Source of the DNA: a bacterium
GTDB lineage: Bacteria > JAMCPX01
Reading direction: 5' to 3'
Length of the DNA: 9,105 bases
NCBI GenBank assembly: GCA_027364825.1
Contig: DAHXOM010000263.1
Span: forward strand, 1 to 9,105
Positions 1 through 6,756 of the stretch are shown piece by piece; position 1 is the stretch's first letter, and each line of letters opens with the position of its first letter. The notes under the pieces are model-generated. The model had not been told where the DNA came from. It saw only the letters and a list, made by a program, of their open reading frames with translations, and did not search any database. The position numbers were made by a program, and so were the translations under genes.

Positions 1-240
1 ATATAGATAGTCTTGTTAATGATTTAAACATGGTTAATAACAGTATATAACGCCTTTCTTTTTTGTCAAGGAGTGAGGGATGATTAGCGAGAAGCACGAA
101 AGGGAAATTTTGTGCAGACAGTCCCCTGGTCAGGAGACTCCAGGGGGTGTCGATTGATTCTTTAACCCCCTCTTTCCACCTTATCAGAGGGATGAAAAAA
201 AGGTTCGAGGGGACGAAGGAAAGAAAAGGGGAAATGCGCA
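1..240. other. Region beyond the pilus operon with no convincing gene
   Basis: I see no recognisable coding sequence here. Two things stand out. A 25-codon plus-strand ORF at 80-157 (starting MISEKHERE) has AAGGAG at 68-73, six bases before its ATG, but its product resembles nothing I know. A hairpin at 123-146 (CCCCTGG paired with CCAGGGG, ten-base loop) overlaps the end of that ORF. It has no T-run on either strand, so it is not a standard terminator. A weaker CCCTCT/AGAGGG pairing lies at 168-191. The region could be the edge of an unrelated neighbouring unit. Confidence 0.5.
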
Positions 241-266
241 TAAAAAAGGCGGGCCTGCGCCCGCCT
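241..266 (-). terminator. Intrinsic terminator of the minor-pilin operon
   Basis: A perfect 8-bp stem (AGGCGGGC 247-254 with GCCCGCCT 259-266) closes a four-base loop. Read on the minus strand it is followed directly by TTTTTT (242-247). It lies 23 bases after the pilY1 stop codon, so it ends transcription of the fimT-pilV-pilW-pilX-pilY1 unit. No T-run follows it on the plus strand, so it works in one direction only. Confidence 0.9.
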
Positions 267-288
267 GGAAGGTTACAAAAGTAAGAGC

Positions 289-3200
289 TTATTGCCACGT
301 CCTCGGCGGATGTACACTCCACGTATTGAGAGGATTTATGTAATTGTTTTCAACATTTTGCGGCACACATACCCTGAAATAAGGATATATGAGCGAGCCG
401 TTGCTCGTTATAGTCCCGCACTGTGTAAAAACACCCCCACTGGTTCCTGCAATACATTGCATACGCGCCTGCAGCGAGCCTGGCCCTGTATTACAAATAG
501 GCATGGAGTACGGATTTGGAGGAGGATATAGTATGGGGCTGGGTCCAAAACTACGCGACATATTACTGCCACCGCCACCGCCACCGCCGCCGCCGCCACC
601 GGGACTCGCACCGCCGTAGAGAGCTGTAATAAGCAACGGTGTAGATGGGATACCGCTCCCTGTTTGTGCAACAGAAAGAACCTGCCCTGCCTTTATTTGA
701 CCTCCTTGTAGCTGATCAATTGCCATTGATACCACTACACCTGTTCCACCAATGGCCTGGCAGTTGTACTGACTCGATGTTCCCGAACAGGCCTTTGGAT
801 CAGGTGTAAATACACCGAAGTATTGAATGCCATAAGCAGAATAAGATGTATTGAGACTCTTTGCACCCGTACTTGTGCCTGAAAACGATGATAGAGCTAT
901 ATCCCATCCTACAATGGGGTAGCCTGGCTGTATACCACACATAGGGTCGTTAAAGCCGCCTGAGCCAGTCAATGTTGTCAGATTCAATGCAGTCAGAACA
1001 GAAGTCACCGGTGTATACGGATTAACCTGAACAAACTCATAAAAGTAATTTGGCAGTGAACAGCTGAGAGGGTTATCGTCATCCCCTGATGCAAGTCCAA
1101 GCCAAAGGTTATTACACGGGTCCCATATACTGCTTGGCAGAAAATAGAACTGCTGTGCCAGACTTTGCTGGGGCGGCGGGTCTTGTACTGCGAACTCCCT
1201 CTGTCCCCAGAAACAGTTTGTGTCAGTTTTCGGATCCATACATGTCCTTACAAGACCTGTTGAAGGATCTCTATCACCACCCCATGTTCCTGCTGCAGCA
1301 GCTCTCGGAAAGAACGAGAACTGCCATAACTGCCCTCCGAGATCGGGTAAGAAGGCTTCCATCCACCATGAATGCCCTGACCCCTGACTATACTGTGCAA
1401 TGGCATCAACACTTGCCGGTGTAGGATATTGCATATTTGGATCATTTGTTTGATCAAACTTCCAGATCAATTTGCCAGTTGCAATATCCACAACATAAAA
1501 ACCTCTTCCTCTGTTTGTCGTTACACCGGGGTCCCAACCTCCATTGAACATAACAACCCACCTGAGCTGGGGAGAAGACGGAGAGCCTGAGACCGGATCG
1601 AAATCCAGCCATACAGGACCTATTGATGGGCCATGCGGTACTACCTTGGAAAAGGTAAAGCCCATATTATTTGTTGTAAACTCCCACATAAACTTAGGAT
1701 GCAGGGTATCTGTTATGTCAAGACAGATATAATACGTGCCTCCCAGCCTTTCACCAATGATCATGATGGTGTGCCAGTATGCGGCATTCCCGCTCAACCC
1801 AAGCCCGTTGTTAACCCCGGAAAGATACACATCTCTTATAAAAGCAGAACCGTCCACGTAATAGACGTGCTGGGTAGATTTGGTTATATAAATGCCGGCA
1901 GTTGTCCAGTACTGGCCTGTCGTTGTTGTCGGCACAAGTACAGGGTTTTGCATGTATTGAAGCTTCGGCAACAGGTCATAAGGGATAAATGCCCACGCTT
2001 CCTGGCCTGTCCCAAGATCAAACTGGGCTGTATAGGGTTCGTAGTTGCCGTTAAAGAATAGTGCTCCACCGGTATACCCGCCCGCGTAAAAGGCATGGAT
2101 CATTCCATCATCAGCACCTGCAACAACAATCTGCGGCCTGCTATACACTGCATTGAGATATGTCTGATAATTCAGCTGGGTAACAGCAACATCCGCCGAC
2201 CCAAGATAATCTACCGAGAGGGCATCGGAAGATACAAGCGTCGGGTCCGAATGGTAGATATCACCAAGCACATCCACACCGTCTGTCTTTGGTCCGAGTA
2301 CGTAATCCATGATATTATCCATGGTCGTTGTGTCTGTTATACCAAAATCAGATGGTTGCAAATTTGTGTTCGTTGTTGTGAATAACTGGGCAGAGCCAAG
2401 CACACTATCTCCTCCGGCAGACCATGTTGTATCACCATTACTTGTGGTATTGGTCGTAAAGCCTGAAAGTAAGCCGGGCGTGACTGTATAAACAGTCCGC
2501 AGGTTTGGAGCAAGATAACAGGGAGGTTGACCTGCCCCTGGCGTTGAACTACACGCAGGCAGGGTTGTATCCGAAAGATCAGCGCCTGCATCCCAGATAG
2601 GCGGCGGAATTACCTCAGAAAAACTGCATTGCCCCGCAGCTGAGGTATTACCGCTGAACGGCTGCCCGTTTTTATCATACACTTGAATATTCCCTGTTGT
2701 TGGGTCTACCGCACCCGTATATTCTCTCAAATGCCCTACCCAAAAGGTCTGACTCTGCGGCAAAAATGATGCAATGAATGCTTTAAATACCGTAGTTGTT
2801 GTATTCCCTCCGCCTGCTGTCAAAAGCTGGGGCAGGCTTGGTGTTCCAAAGGTTTTGGTTTGCTTTACAATATTTGCAAAGAACGCATACAGCGCATTTT
2901 CAAGTGTCTGCCAGTCTTGTGCATTGGCAAACATTCCGCCGCCGATGTTTGCAGCCCTCTGTAATGCATAGGTATTGAGCTGCTGCCCATTACCGGATGT
3001 TCCTGCAAAGCCTATTGTATAGGTATTTATGTTTGTCGTACATCCTGCCTGTGAAGGCGGCCTTATGCTGTACTTATTGAGGAACCCTGCAACCTCATCT
3101 ATGTTACATGTGCCTCCCGGCGCGTTTGAGCATGCAGATTCATTGGCAGTAGACTTCTGATAGCTCCCTATAGGCCAATCCGGTAAGCCATTAGGCCCGG

Positions 3201-4305
3201 CGTTTTCATTACCGTCTGTCATGACAATAATAAAGTTTTTCTCACAGGAAACAGCTGTATTATAACATCCGCACCATGAATCATTACTCGAACATGCATT
3301 TCCAAGGTTTGCACCGGATGGGGCTGTACAATAGGTGTTATTGTCACAAGCAATGCCCTGATACCAACTGTTATTGTTTGCAAAATATCCGCCTACCTGA
3401 ACGATTGCACCTGCGAGCGGCGTACTGTGATCCCACGTCAAAGTGTAAAGTGTATTCAAATACTTTCCAGGTGTTGGGTTGTTCCCAAGCTGGCTGCAGG
3501 GCGGATAGATCTTTACATCTGTTTCAGCACCTGATGATGAGTTGTTAAATGAGAACACACCGAACCTTACCCCATTACCATTTGTATACTGATTAGAGTT
3601 ATAGGTAATAAGGTCGCTCATGACCTTTCTTGTTACAACAAACTTCGGAGGGTAGAAATTCAGGAAGTTACCTGTGTAAAAAGAATAGTGGCCATTGTAA
3701 TCAGTGCCGCCATACCAGTATCCGAAGTTCTTAAGCTGGGCTCTACATGCTGCCTGCTGCAGGTTTGTTCCACCACGCCGGGCGCAGAAGTAGGTAATTG
3801 TTCCACAGTCATAGTAGTAATTTGGCTCACTGCCGCCCCCGGGACCAGAACTATTTACGAGCTGACAATAATACGGTGGGTTGGCAAAATAACCGTTTAA
3901 ATACACATGCGAACCGCTCAGATCACTCCATGAATTGGTTCCCACTCCCGTTCCACCGTAGTAGCATCCCTCTCCGCCGGGTTTTTCGTTTCCATCAAAG
4001 CATGTCGGATTACCTGTTGAGTATCCGTAATCATGTGTTGGATCGTAACCGAGGTTTTTAAAATATGGATTACTATTGTTTGCATCAACACCGCATGAAT
4101 CCTCTCCATCCGGCACTGCACAGGGCAGTGATGTCATTGAACCCGATGTATCCAGGAATATTGCAACTGCAGGTGGGGGGGAACTGGTAATCGGATTTAA
4201 AAAGATTGATGTATCGTCACCAATGCTTTTCCGCGGCATGGTATCAACCATAAGTGCCATGATAAATACCATGATTAAATATTTTATCAGTCTTTTTGAT
4301 GTCAT
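289..4305 (-). CDS. pilY1: PilY1-like type IV pilus tip/adhesin protein with vWA domain and beta-propeller
   Basis: This is a 1338-residue PilY1 family protein, expected to be exported and to sit at the pilus tip on the minor-pilin complex, where the family acts in adhesion, surface sensing and control of retraction. A hydrophobic N-terminal segment (about residues 7-20) is the likely signal peptide; no clear cleavage site is visible. A von Willebrand A domain follows (about 46-480) with a complete MIDAS: D52-x-S54-x-S56, T295 (STPLAGA) and D364 (MTDG). The C-terminal propeller (about 500-1180) shows family motifs: GDIYHSDP (681-688), AGADDGMIHAF (729-739), NGGWDPG (921-927), GRGFYVVDIATGKLIW (933-948) and DLGGQLWQF (988-996). 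The N-terminal half is rich in Tyr, Gly and Cys. Oddly, an 11-glycine tract (1236-1246) leads into a Cys-containing tail of about 90 residues. The start is supported by AAGGAG at 4312-4317. It is last in the operon, 33 bases after pilX. Confidence 0.93.
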   Translation of the reverse strand: MTSKRLIKYLIMVFIMALMVDTMPRKSIGDDTSIFLNPITSSPPPAVAIFLDTSGSMTSLPCAVPDGEDSCGVDANNSNPYFKNLGYDPTHDYGYSTGNPTCFDGNEKPGGEGCYYGGTGVGTNSWSDLSGSHVYLNGYFANPPYYCQLVNSSGPGGGSEPNYYYDCGTITYFCARRGGTNLQQAACRAQLKNFGYWYGGTDYNGHYSFYTGNFLNFYPPKFVVTRKVMSDLITYNSNQYTNGNGVRFGVFSFNNSSSGAETDVKIYPPCSQLGNNPTPGKYLNTLYTLTWDHSTPLAGAIVQVGGYFANNNSWYQGIACDNNTYCTAPSGANLGNACSSNDSWCGCYNTAVSCEKNFIIVMTDGNENAGPNGLPDWPIGSYQKSTANESACSNAPGGTCNIDEVAGFLNKYSIRPPSQAGCTTNINTYTIGFAGTSGNGQQLNTYALQRAANIGGGMFANAQDWQTLENALYAFFANIVKQTKTFGTPSLPQLLTAGGGNTTTTVFKAFIASFLPQSQTFWVGHLREYTGAVDPTTGNIQVYDKNGQPFSGNTSAAGQCSFSEVIPPPIWDAGADLSDTTLPACSSTPGAGQPPCYLAPNLRTVYTVTPGLLSGFTTNTTSNGDTTWSAGGDSVLGSAQLFTTTNTNLQPSDFGITDTTTMDNIMDYVLGPKTDGVDVLGDIYHSDPTLVSSDALSVDYLGSADVAVTQLNYQTYLNAVYSRPQIVVAGADDGMIHAFYAGGYTGGALFFNGNYEPYTAQFDLGTGQEAWAFIPYDLLPKLQYMQNPVLVPTTTTGQYWTTAGIYITKSTQHVYYVDGSAFIRDVYLSGVNNGLGLSGNAAYWHTIMIIGERLGGTYYICLDITDTLHPKFMWEFTTNNMGFTFSKVVPHGPSIGPVWLDFDPVSGSPSSPQLRWVVMFNGGWDPGVTTNRGRGFYVVDIATGKLIWKFDQTNDPNMQYPTPASVDAIAQYSQGSGHSWWMEAFLPDLGGQLWQFSFFPRAAAAGTWGGDRDPSTGLVRTCMDPKTDTNCFWGQREFAVQDPPPQQSLAQQFYFLPSSIWDPCNNLWLGLASGDDDNPLSCSLPNYFYEFVQVNPYTPVTSVLTALNLTTLTGSGGFNDPMCGIQPGYPIVGWDIALSSFSGTSTGAKSLNTSYSAYGIQYFGVFTPDPKACSGTSSQYNCQAIGGTGVVVSMAIDQLQGGQIKAGQVLSVAQTGSGIPSTPLLITALYGGASPGGGGGGGGGGGSNMSRSFGPSPILYPPPNPYSMPICNTGPGSLQARMQCIAGTSGGVFTQCGTITSNGSLIYPYFRVCVPQNVENNYINPLNTWSVHPPRTWQ
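568..600 (-). repeat. GGC/GGT codon run encoding Gly11 in PilY1
   Basis: Eleven consecutive glycine codons, a mix of GGC and GGT forming an interrupted trinucleotide repeat, encode residues 1236-1246 of PilY1. The tract separates the propeller region from a C-terminal tail with cysteines at 1271, 1284, 1296 and 1313. Because the unit is three bases, slippage would change linker length without shifting frame. Confidence 0.85.
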
Positions 4306-4338
4306 TGTAATCTCCTTTTTGGCTCCTTTATAGCTCGT

Positions 4339-4878
4339 TTATGGGATACCGTAATATACGATCTGTTCGCATTCCATCCTTGTGTTGTTGCCTATGATAC
4401 CCATTGATAGAACCCTGTAAAAACCACCGGCTCCTCCACTGCCGCCATGCCCGGGCAAACCAGTCTGATCTCCGGTCCAGCCGGAGCCAAACGGACTCGG
4501 TGCTGCTGGGAAAGATGTAGGCTTTACCTTCAGATAAGGCATATCGAAATAAGAAGGGGTTGTTGGCTCCGGTGCGTCATATATCCCCGCATAAAACCCG
4601 GTGTTGGGTATAGATGTCGGTGTATTTGTTGAAGATGGATTTTGAACAACGGTTGGAGATGACGGATGTAATTGATAATAATAGCTTCCGCAAAGATTCC
4701 CCATTCCCATGTCTATGCCCGGCGGCTGTTTTACAAATGCCTGCTGTCTTTGATTGCCGGATAGTTGGATATCCGATGTGGCAACCATCATTGCACCCAT
4801 GCCTGCTATTGTGAGAGCCACAAGCATAAGCAGTGTTATAAGTAGTACATATCCGTCTTGTTTTTTGCTCATATCCAT
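4339..4878 (-). CDS. pilX: PilX-like type IV pilus minor pilin
   Basis: A 179-residue minor pilin of the PilX/GspK type, expected in the inner membrane and then in the tip-priming complex with FimT, PilV, PilW and PilY1. The leader is short (MDMSKKQDG), followed by a hydrophobic helix (YVLLITLLMLVALTIAGMG) and the PilX N-terminal signature LSGNQRQQAF. Position +5 after the predicted cleavage site is not Glu, unlike FimT, PilV and PilW. Absence of Glu5 is a known feature of the GspK-like subunit that caps the complex. The C-terminal half is rich in Gly, Pro, Ser and Thr and not recognisable by eye. The start at 4878 is preferred to an upstream ATG at 4908 because AAGGAGG (4884-4890) lies five bases before it and the longer form would overlap pilW. 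It begins 10 bases after the pilW stop and ends 33 bases before pilY1. Confidence 0.85.
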   Translation of the reverse strand: MDMSKKQDGYVLLITLLMLVALTIAGMGAMMVATSDIQLSGNQRQQAFVKQPPGIDMGMGNLCGSYYYQLHPSSPTVVQNPSSTNTPTSIPNTGFYAGIYDAPEPTTPSYFDMPYLKVKPTSFPAAPSPFGSGWTGDQTGLPGHGGSGGAGGFYRVLSMGIIGNNTRMECEQIVYYGIP

Positions 4879-4883
4879 ACTTG

Positions 4884-4890
4884 CCTCCTT
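4884..4890 (-). promoter_or_regulatory. Ribosome binding site of pilX
   Basis: AAGGAGG on the minus strand, five bases before the ATG at 4878 and overlapping the TAA stop of pilW (4889-4891). It decides the pilX start and suggests coupled translation of pilW and pilX. Confidence 0.85.
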
Positions 4891-6247
4891 ACAATGCACT
4901 ATTGTCATACAGCTGACTGGCGGTCCTTATGTTCGGTAATTGTATTATTTCCTGATATACTTCTCTTGGATAGTTGTTTAAGGTGTTATTAAGCTTTGGA
5001 TACGAGAGGTTGGTCGTATCATGGTCCGCAATGAATTGGAGCGGCGGAACAGAAATATTTTGACTTGGAGCATCTCCCCTTGCAACGATTGTTAAGACAA
5101 CGGCGTTTATGTTCTTTGGATTTTGCTGGGGATTTTCCGAAGTATAAACATTCGGATCCGTATGCGTCGGGTCAAAATAGGGGTTTGTAAACAAAGGAAA
5201 ACCGGCTATTCCATTGTGCCCGTTAACCTTACCTGAACCCATTATATTATAATTTGTCGCTAAGTCACTGTCATCCATGATAAACTGTACCTGGAAGTCT
5301 TCTATGTTATCCGCAAGCGGTATGACCTGGTTACCGTTTATCTGCATCATTAAAGCAGGATGGTTTTGATAGGTATAATCCACATAGACATGCACAACAT
5401 CAACCTTTTGGAAAAATCCATTATTAAAAAGTGATACCCCGCCGTTTTGATCGGTTGTAAGAGTATCGAGTTCATTATAAAAGCTTTGATCTTTGTTGAC
5501 AGGAACCGTGTAAGTTCCTTGTTGCGCCGGGGCATTCCCGTCCAACGTAACCAATGCAGACAAAACATGATTTGCAGCTATCAAAAACCCGACATCTCCC
5601 GGTGATATACTAAAGTATGGATATTCATTATCATATTTTATCGTTGGTGGTGATGCGCCGGGGTCGACTACAAGATTCATACCGATAAAACCAGGCTCCC
5701 TATATGCAAAAGTCAGGCTGTCTGTTCCATTCGGCGGACAGGTAATAGGCCAGCCGTTAGCCGCACATTGTGTGCCATCTATGGTTGCTGTGGTATTTGA
5801 ATCAGCCTGACCTGGGTTCTGATAGTTACATTTGTACTGGGACAGTAAATTGTTCGGCGTATAAAAACAGAATGCAGCTGAATCATAAGGGGGGTTTGTT
5901 ACAACAGCACCTTGAAATGTATCGGATTTTATAATACCCATCCCTGCATTTTTTATCATCATGCCGATTGTATCGAGTGCCGTTCTTGCGTTGTTCTGGA
6001 GTTCGGTAGACATCCTGGTAGAAGTATAAGCCCTGCCCTGAAGAATAAATGTACCGGTCAATGCTATCATCATCAAAGAAGCAAGTACCAGCGAAACTGC
6101 CATTTCAACAAGGGTAAACCCCTTTACATCCCCTGCTTTATGACAGAGTTTTTCATTGAATCCACTATTTAATCTGTTATTAATCCGTTTCCTCATAGCC
6201 CTGCTTTCCGGATGTAACGGGGTAACCCCCTTTTGTTTCCTTATCAT
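4889..6247 (-). CDS. pilW: PilW-like type IV pilus minor pilin with extended leader
   Basis: A 452-residue PilW family minor pilin. After the cleavage motif KG|FTLVE (G43-F44, Glu at +5) come a transmembrane helix (about 44-70) and the family pattern of an amphipathic helix with QNNARTALDTIGMMIKNAGMG. The large C-terminal domain (about 350 residues) matches the size of PilW globular domains and includes typical text such as ADNIEDFQVQFIMDD and NINAVVLTIVARGD. In other systems PilW joins PilV, PilX and FimU in the priming complex under PilY1. The start at 6247 has AGGAG (6255-6259) seven bases upstream; an ATG at 6262 that overlaps the pilV stop as TAATG is an alternative giving five more residues. 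The leader is 43 residues, unusually long, because a second KG-V-T-P copy (residues 6-10) precedes a 36-codon insertion. An internal Met18 could give a 26-residue leader, but its ribosome site is weak. Confidence 0.88.
   Translation of the reverse strand: MIRKQKGVTPLHPESRAMRKRINNRLNSGFNEKLCHKAGDVKGFTLVEMAVSLVLASLMMIALTGTFILQGRAYTSTRMSTELQNNARTALDTIGMMIKNAGMGIIKSDTFQGAVVTNPPYDSAAFCFYTPNNLLSQYKCNYQNPGQADSNTTATIDGTQCAANGWPITCPPNGTDSLTFAYREPGFIGMNLVVDPGASPPTIKYDNEYPYFSISPGDVGFLIAANHVLSALVTLDGNAPAQQGTYTVPVNKDQSFYNELDTLTTDQNGGVSLFNNGFFQKVDVVHVYVDYTYQNHPALMMQINGNQVIPLADNIEDFQVQFIMDDSDLATNYNIMGSGKVNGHNGIAGFPLFTNPYFDPTHTDPNVYTSENPQQNPKNINAVVLTIVARGDAPSQNISVPPLQFIADHDTTNLSYPKLNNTLNNYPREVYQEIIQLPNIRTASQLYDNSAL
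6112..6232. repeat. Direct repeat bounding the in-frame insertion in the pilW leader
   Basis: Two 13-nt copies differing at one base (GGGTAAACCCCTT at 6112-6124 and GGGTAACCCCCTT at 6220-6232, plus strand) lie 108 nt apart, exactly 36 codons. On the coding strand they encode KGFTL and KGVTP in the same frame. The second copy upstream sits right after a normal start (MIRKQ), so removing one repeat unit would give MIRKQKGFTLVEM, an ordinary pre-pilin. A 9-nt direct repeat CCCTGCTTT (6131-6139 and 6199-6207) lies inside. Confidence 0.75.
6118..6223. repeat. 14-nt inverted repeat enclosing the pilW leader insert
   Basis: ACCCCTTTACATCC (6118-6131) and GGATGTAACGGGGT (6210-6223) are inverted copies matching at 13 of 14 positions. 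They bound a 106-nt unit that nearly coincides with the 108-nt insertion. This is the layout of a miniature palindromic element or very small MITE. No coding capacity of its own is visible, and only this copy is in the window. Confidence 0.6.
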
Positions 6248-6254
6248 GGTTAAA

Positions 6255-6259
6255 CTCCT
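6255..6259 (-). promoter_or_regulatory. Ribosome binding site of pilW
   Basis: AGGAG on the minus strand, seven bases before the ATG at 6247 and just past the pilV stop codon. It favours the 6247 start over the ATG at 6262, which has no comparable site at normal spacing. Confidence 0.7.
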
Positions 6260-6261
6260 CA

Positions 6262-6726
6262 TTAATAATGTCCCGAAGGGATCGTTAAGGTGAAATTGCC
6301 ATTGGCCCAGCTAACAATGATTGCTATACTCAATAGATTATTGACCGCGCTGAATGATGTATTAATCGGAGTAGCCACCCATTGTATGGTATAAATATTA
6401 CCATTAATATTGTTGTTATTCGCCTGATTCGGAACGCAGTAGCCTAATGCATCAATACGGTTGCCGCAATTGTCGCATAACAGACATGCATCAGTGGTAT
6501 GGCCATAACCGTGACTGCCTGCTGTTAACGCCGGACTACTGACCGTAAGCTGCTCAAGCTGGCCTGCAAGAGATTGGGCAAGGTAATTTGCTACTGTGTT
6601 ATTATTACCTATGACTGCTCCCCTTGTTGCAAGCACCTGCAGACCCATCATGCCGAGTACACCGATGGCAAATAATATTATGGAAACCAGCACCTCTATT
6701 AAGGTAAAACCGCCTTGTTTTTTCAT
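6262..6726 (-). CDS. pilV: PilV-like type IV pilus minor pilin
   Basis: A 154-residue minor pilin. It has a normal short leader MKKQGG, cleavage before F7 (FTLIEVLVSIILFAIGVLGM), Glu at +5, and the PilV family pattern FAIGVLGMMGLQ with an amphipathic continuation. The C-terminal strand-rich domain ends IIVSWANGNFTLTIP, similar to the usual 'v.v.W' end of PilV proteins. It should work with PilW, PilX and FimT as a tip minor pilin. The start is set by GGAGGT (6735-6740), eight bases before the ATG. It follows fimT by 30 bases, and its TAA stop overlaps the alternative pilW ATG by one base. Four cysteines, C81-x2-C84-x2-C87-x9-C97, form a tight cluster that is not a feature I know for PilV. Confidence 0.88.
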   Translation of the reverse strand: MKKQGGFTLIEVLVSIILFAIGVLGMMGLQVLATRGAVIGNNNTVANYLAQSLAGQLEQLTVSSPALTAGSHGYGHTTDACLLCDNCGNRIDALGYCVPNQANNNNINGNIYTIQWVATPINTSFSAVNNLLSIAIIVSWANGNFTLTIPSGHY

Positions 6727-6756
6727 TTTATTATACCTCCGCTACCAATAAAATCA

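Noticed and set aside
123..146. Hairpin as a terminator
   Set aside because: No T-run follows on either strand.
389..619. Plus-strand ORF ending in a long proline run
   Set aside because: It is the antisense of the Gly codon tract and tail of pilY1; no ribosome site and no recognisable product.
4879..4908. ATG start of pilX at 4908
   Set aside because: It lies inside pilW and lacks a ribosome site, while the ATG at 4878 has AAGGAGG at ideal spacing.
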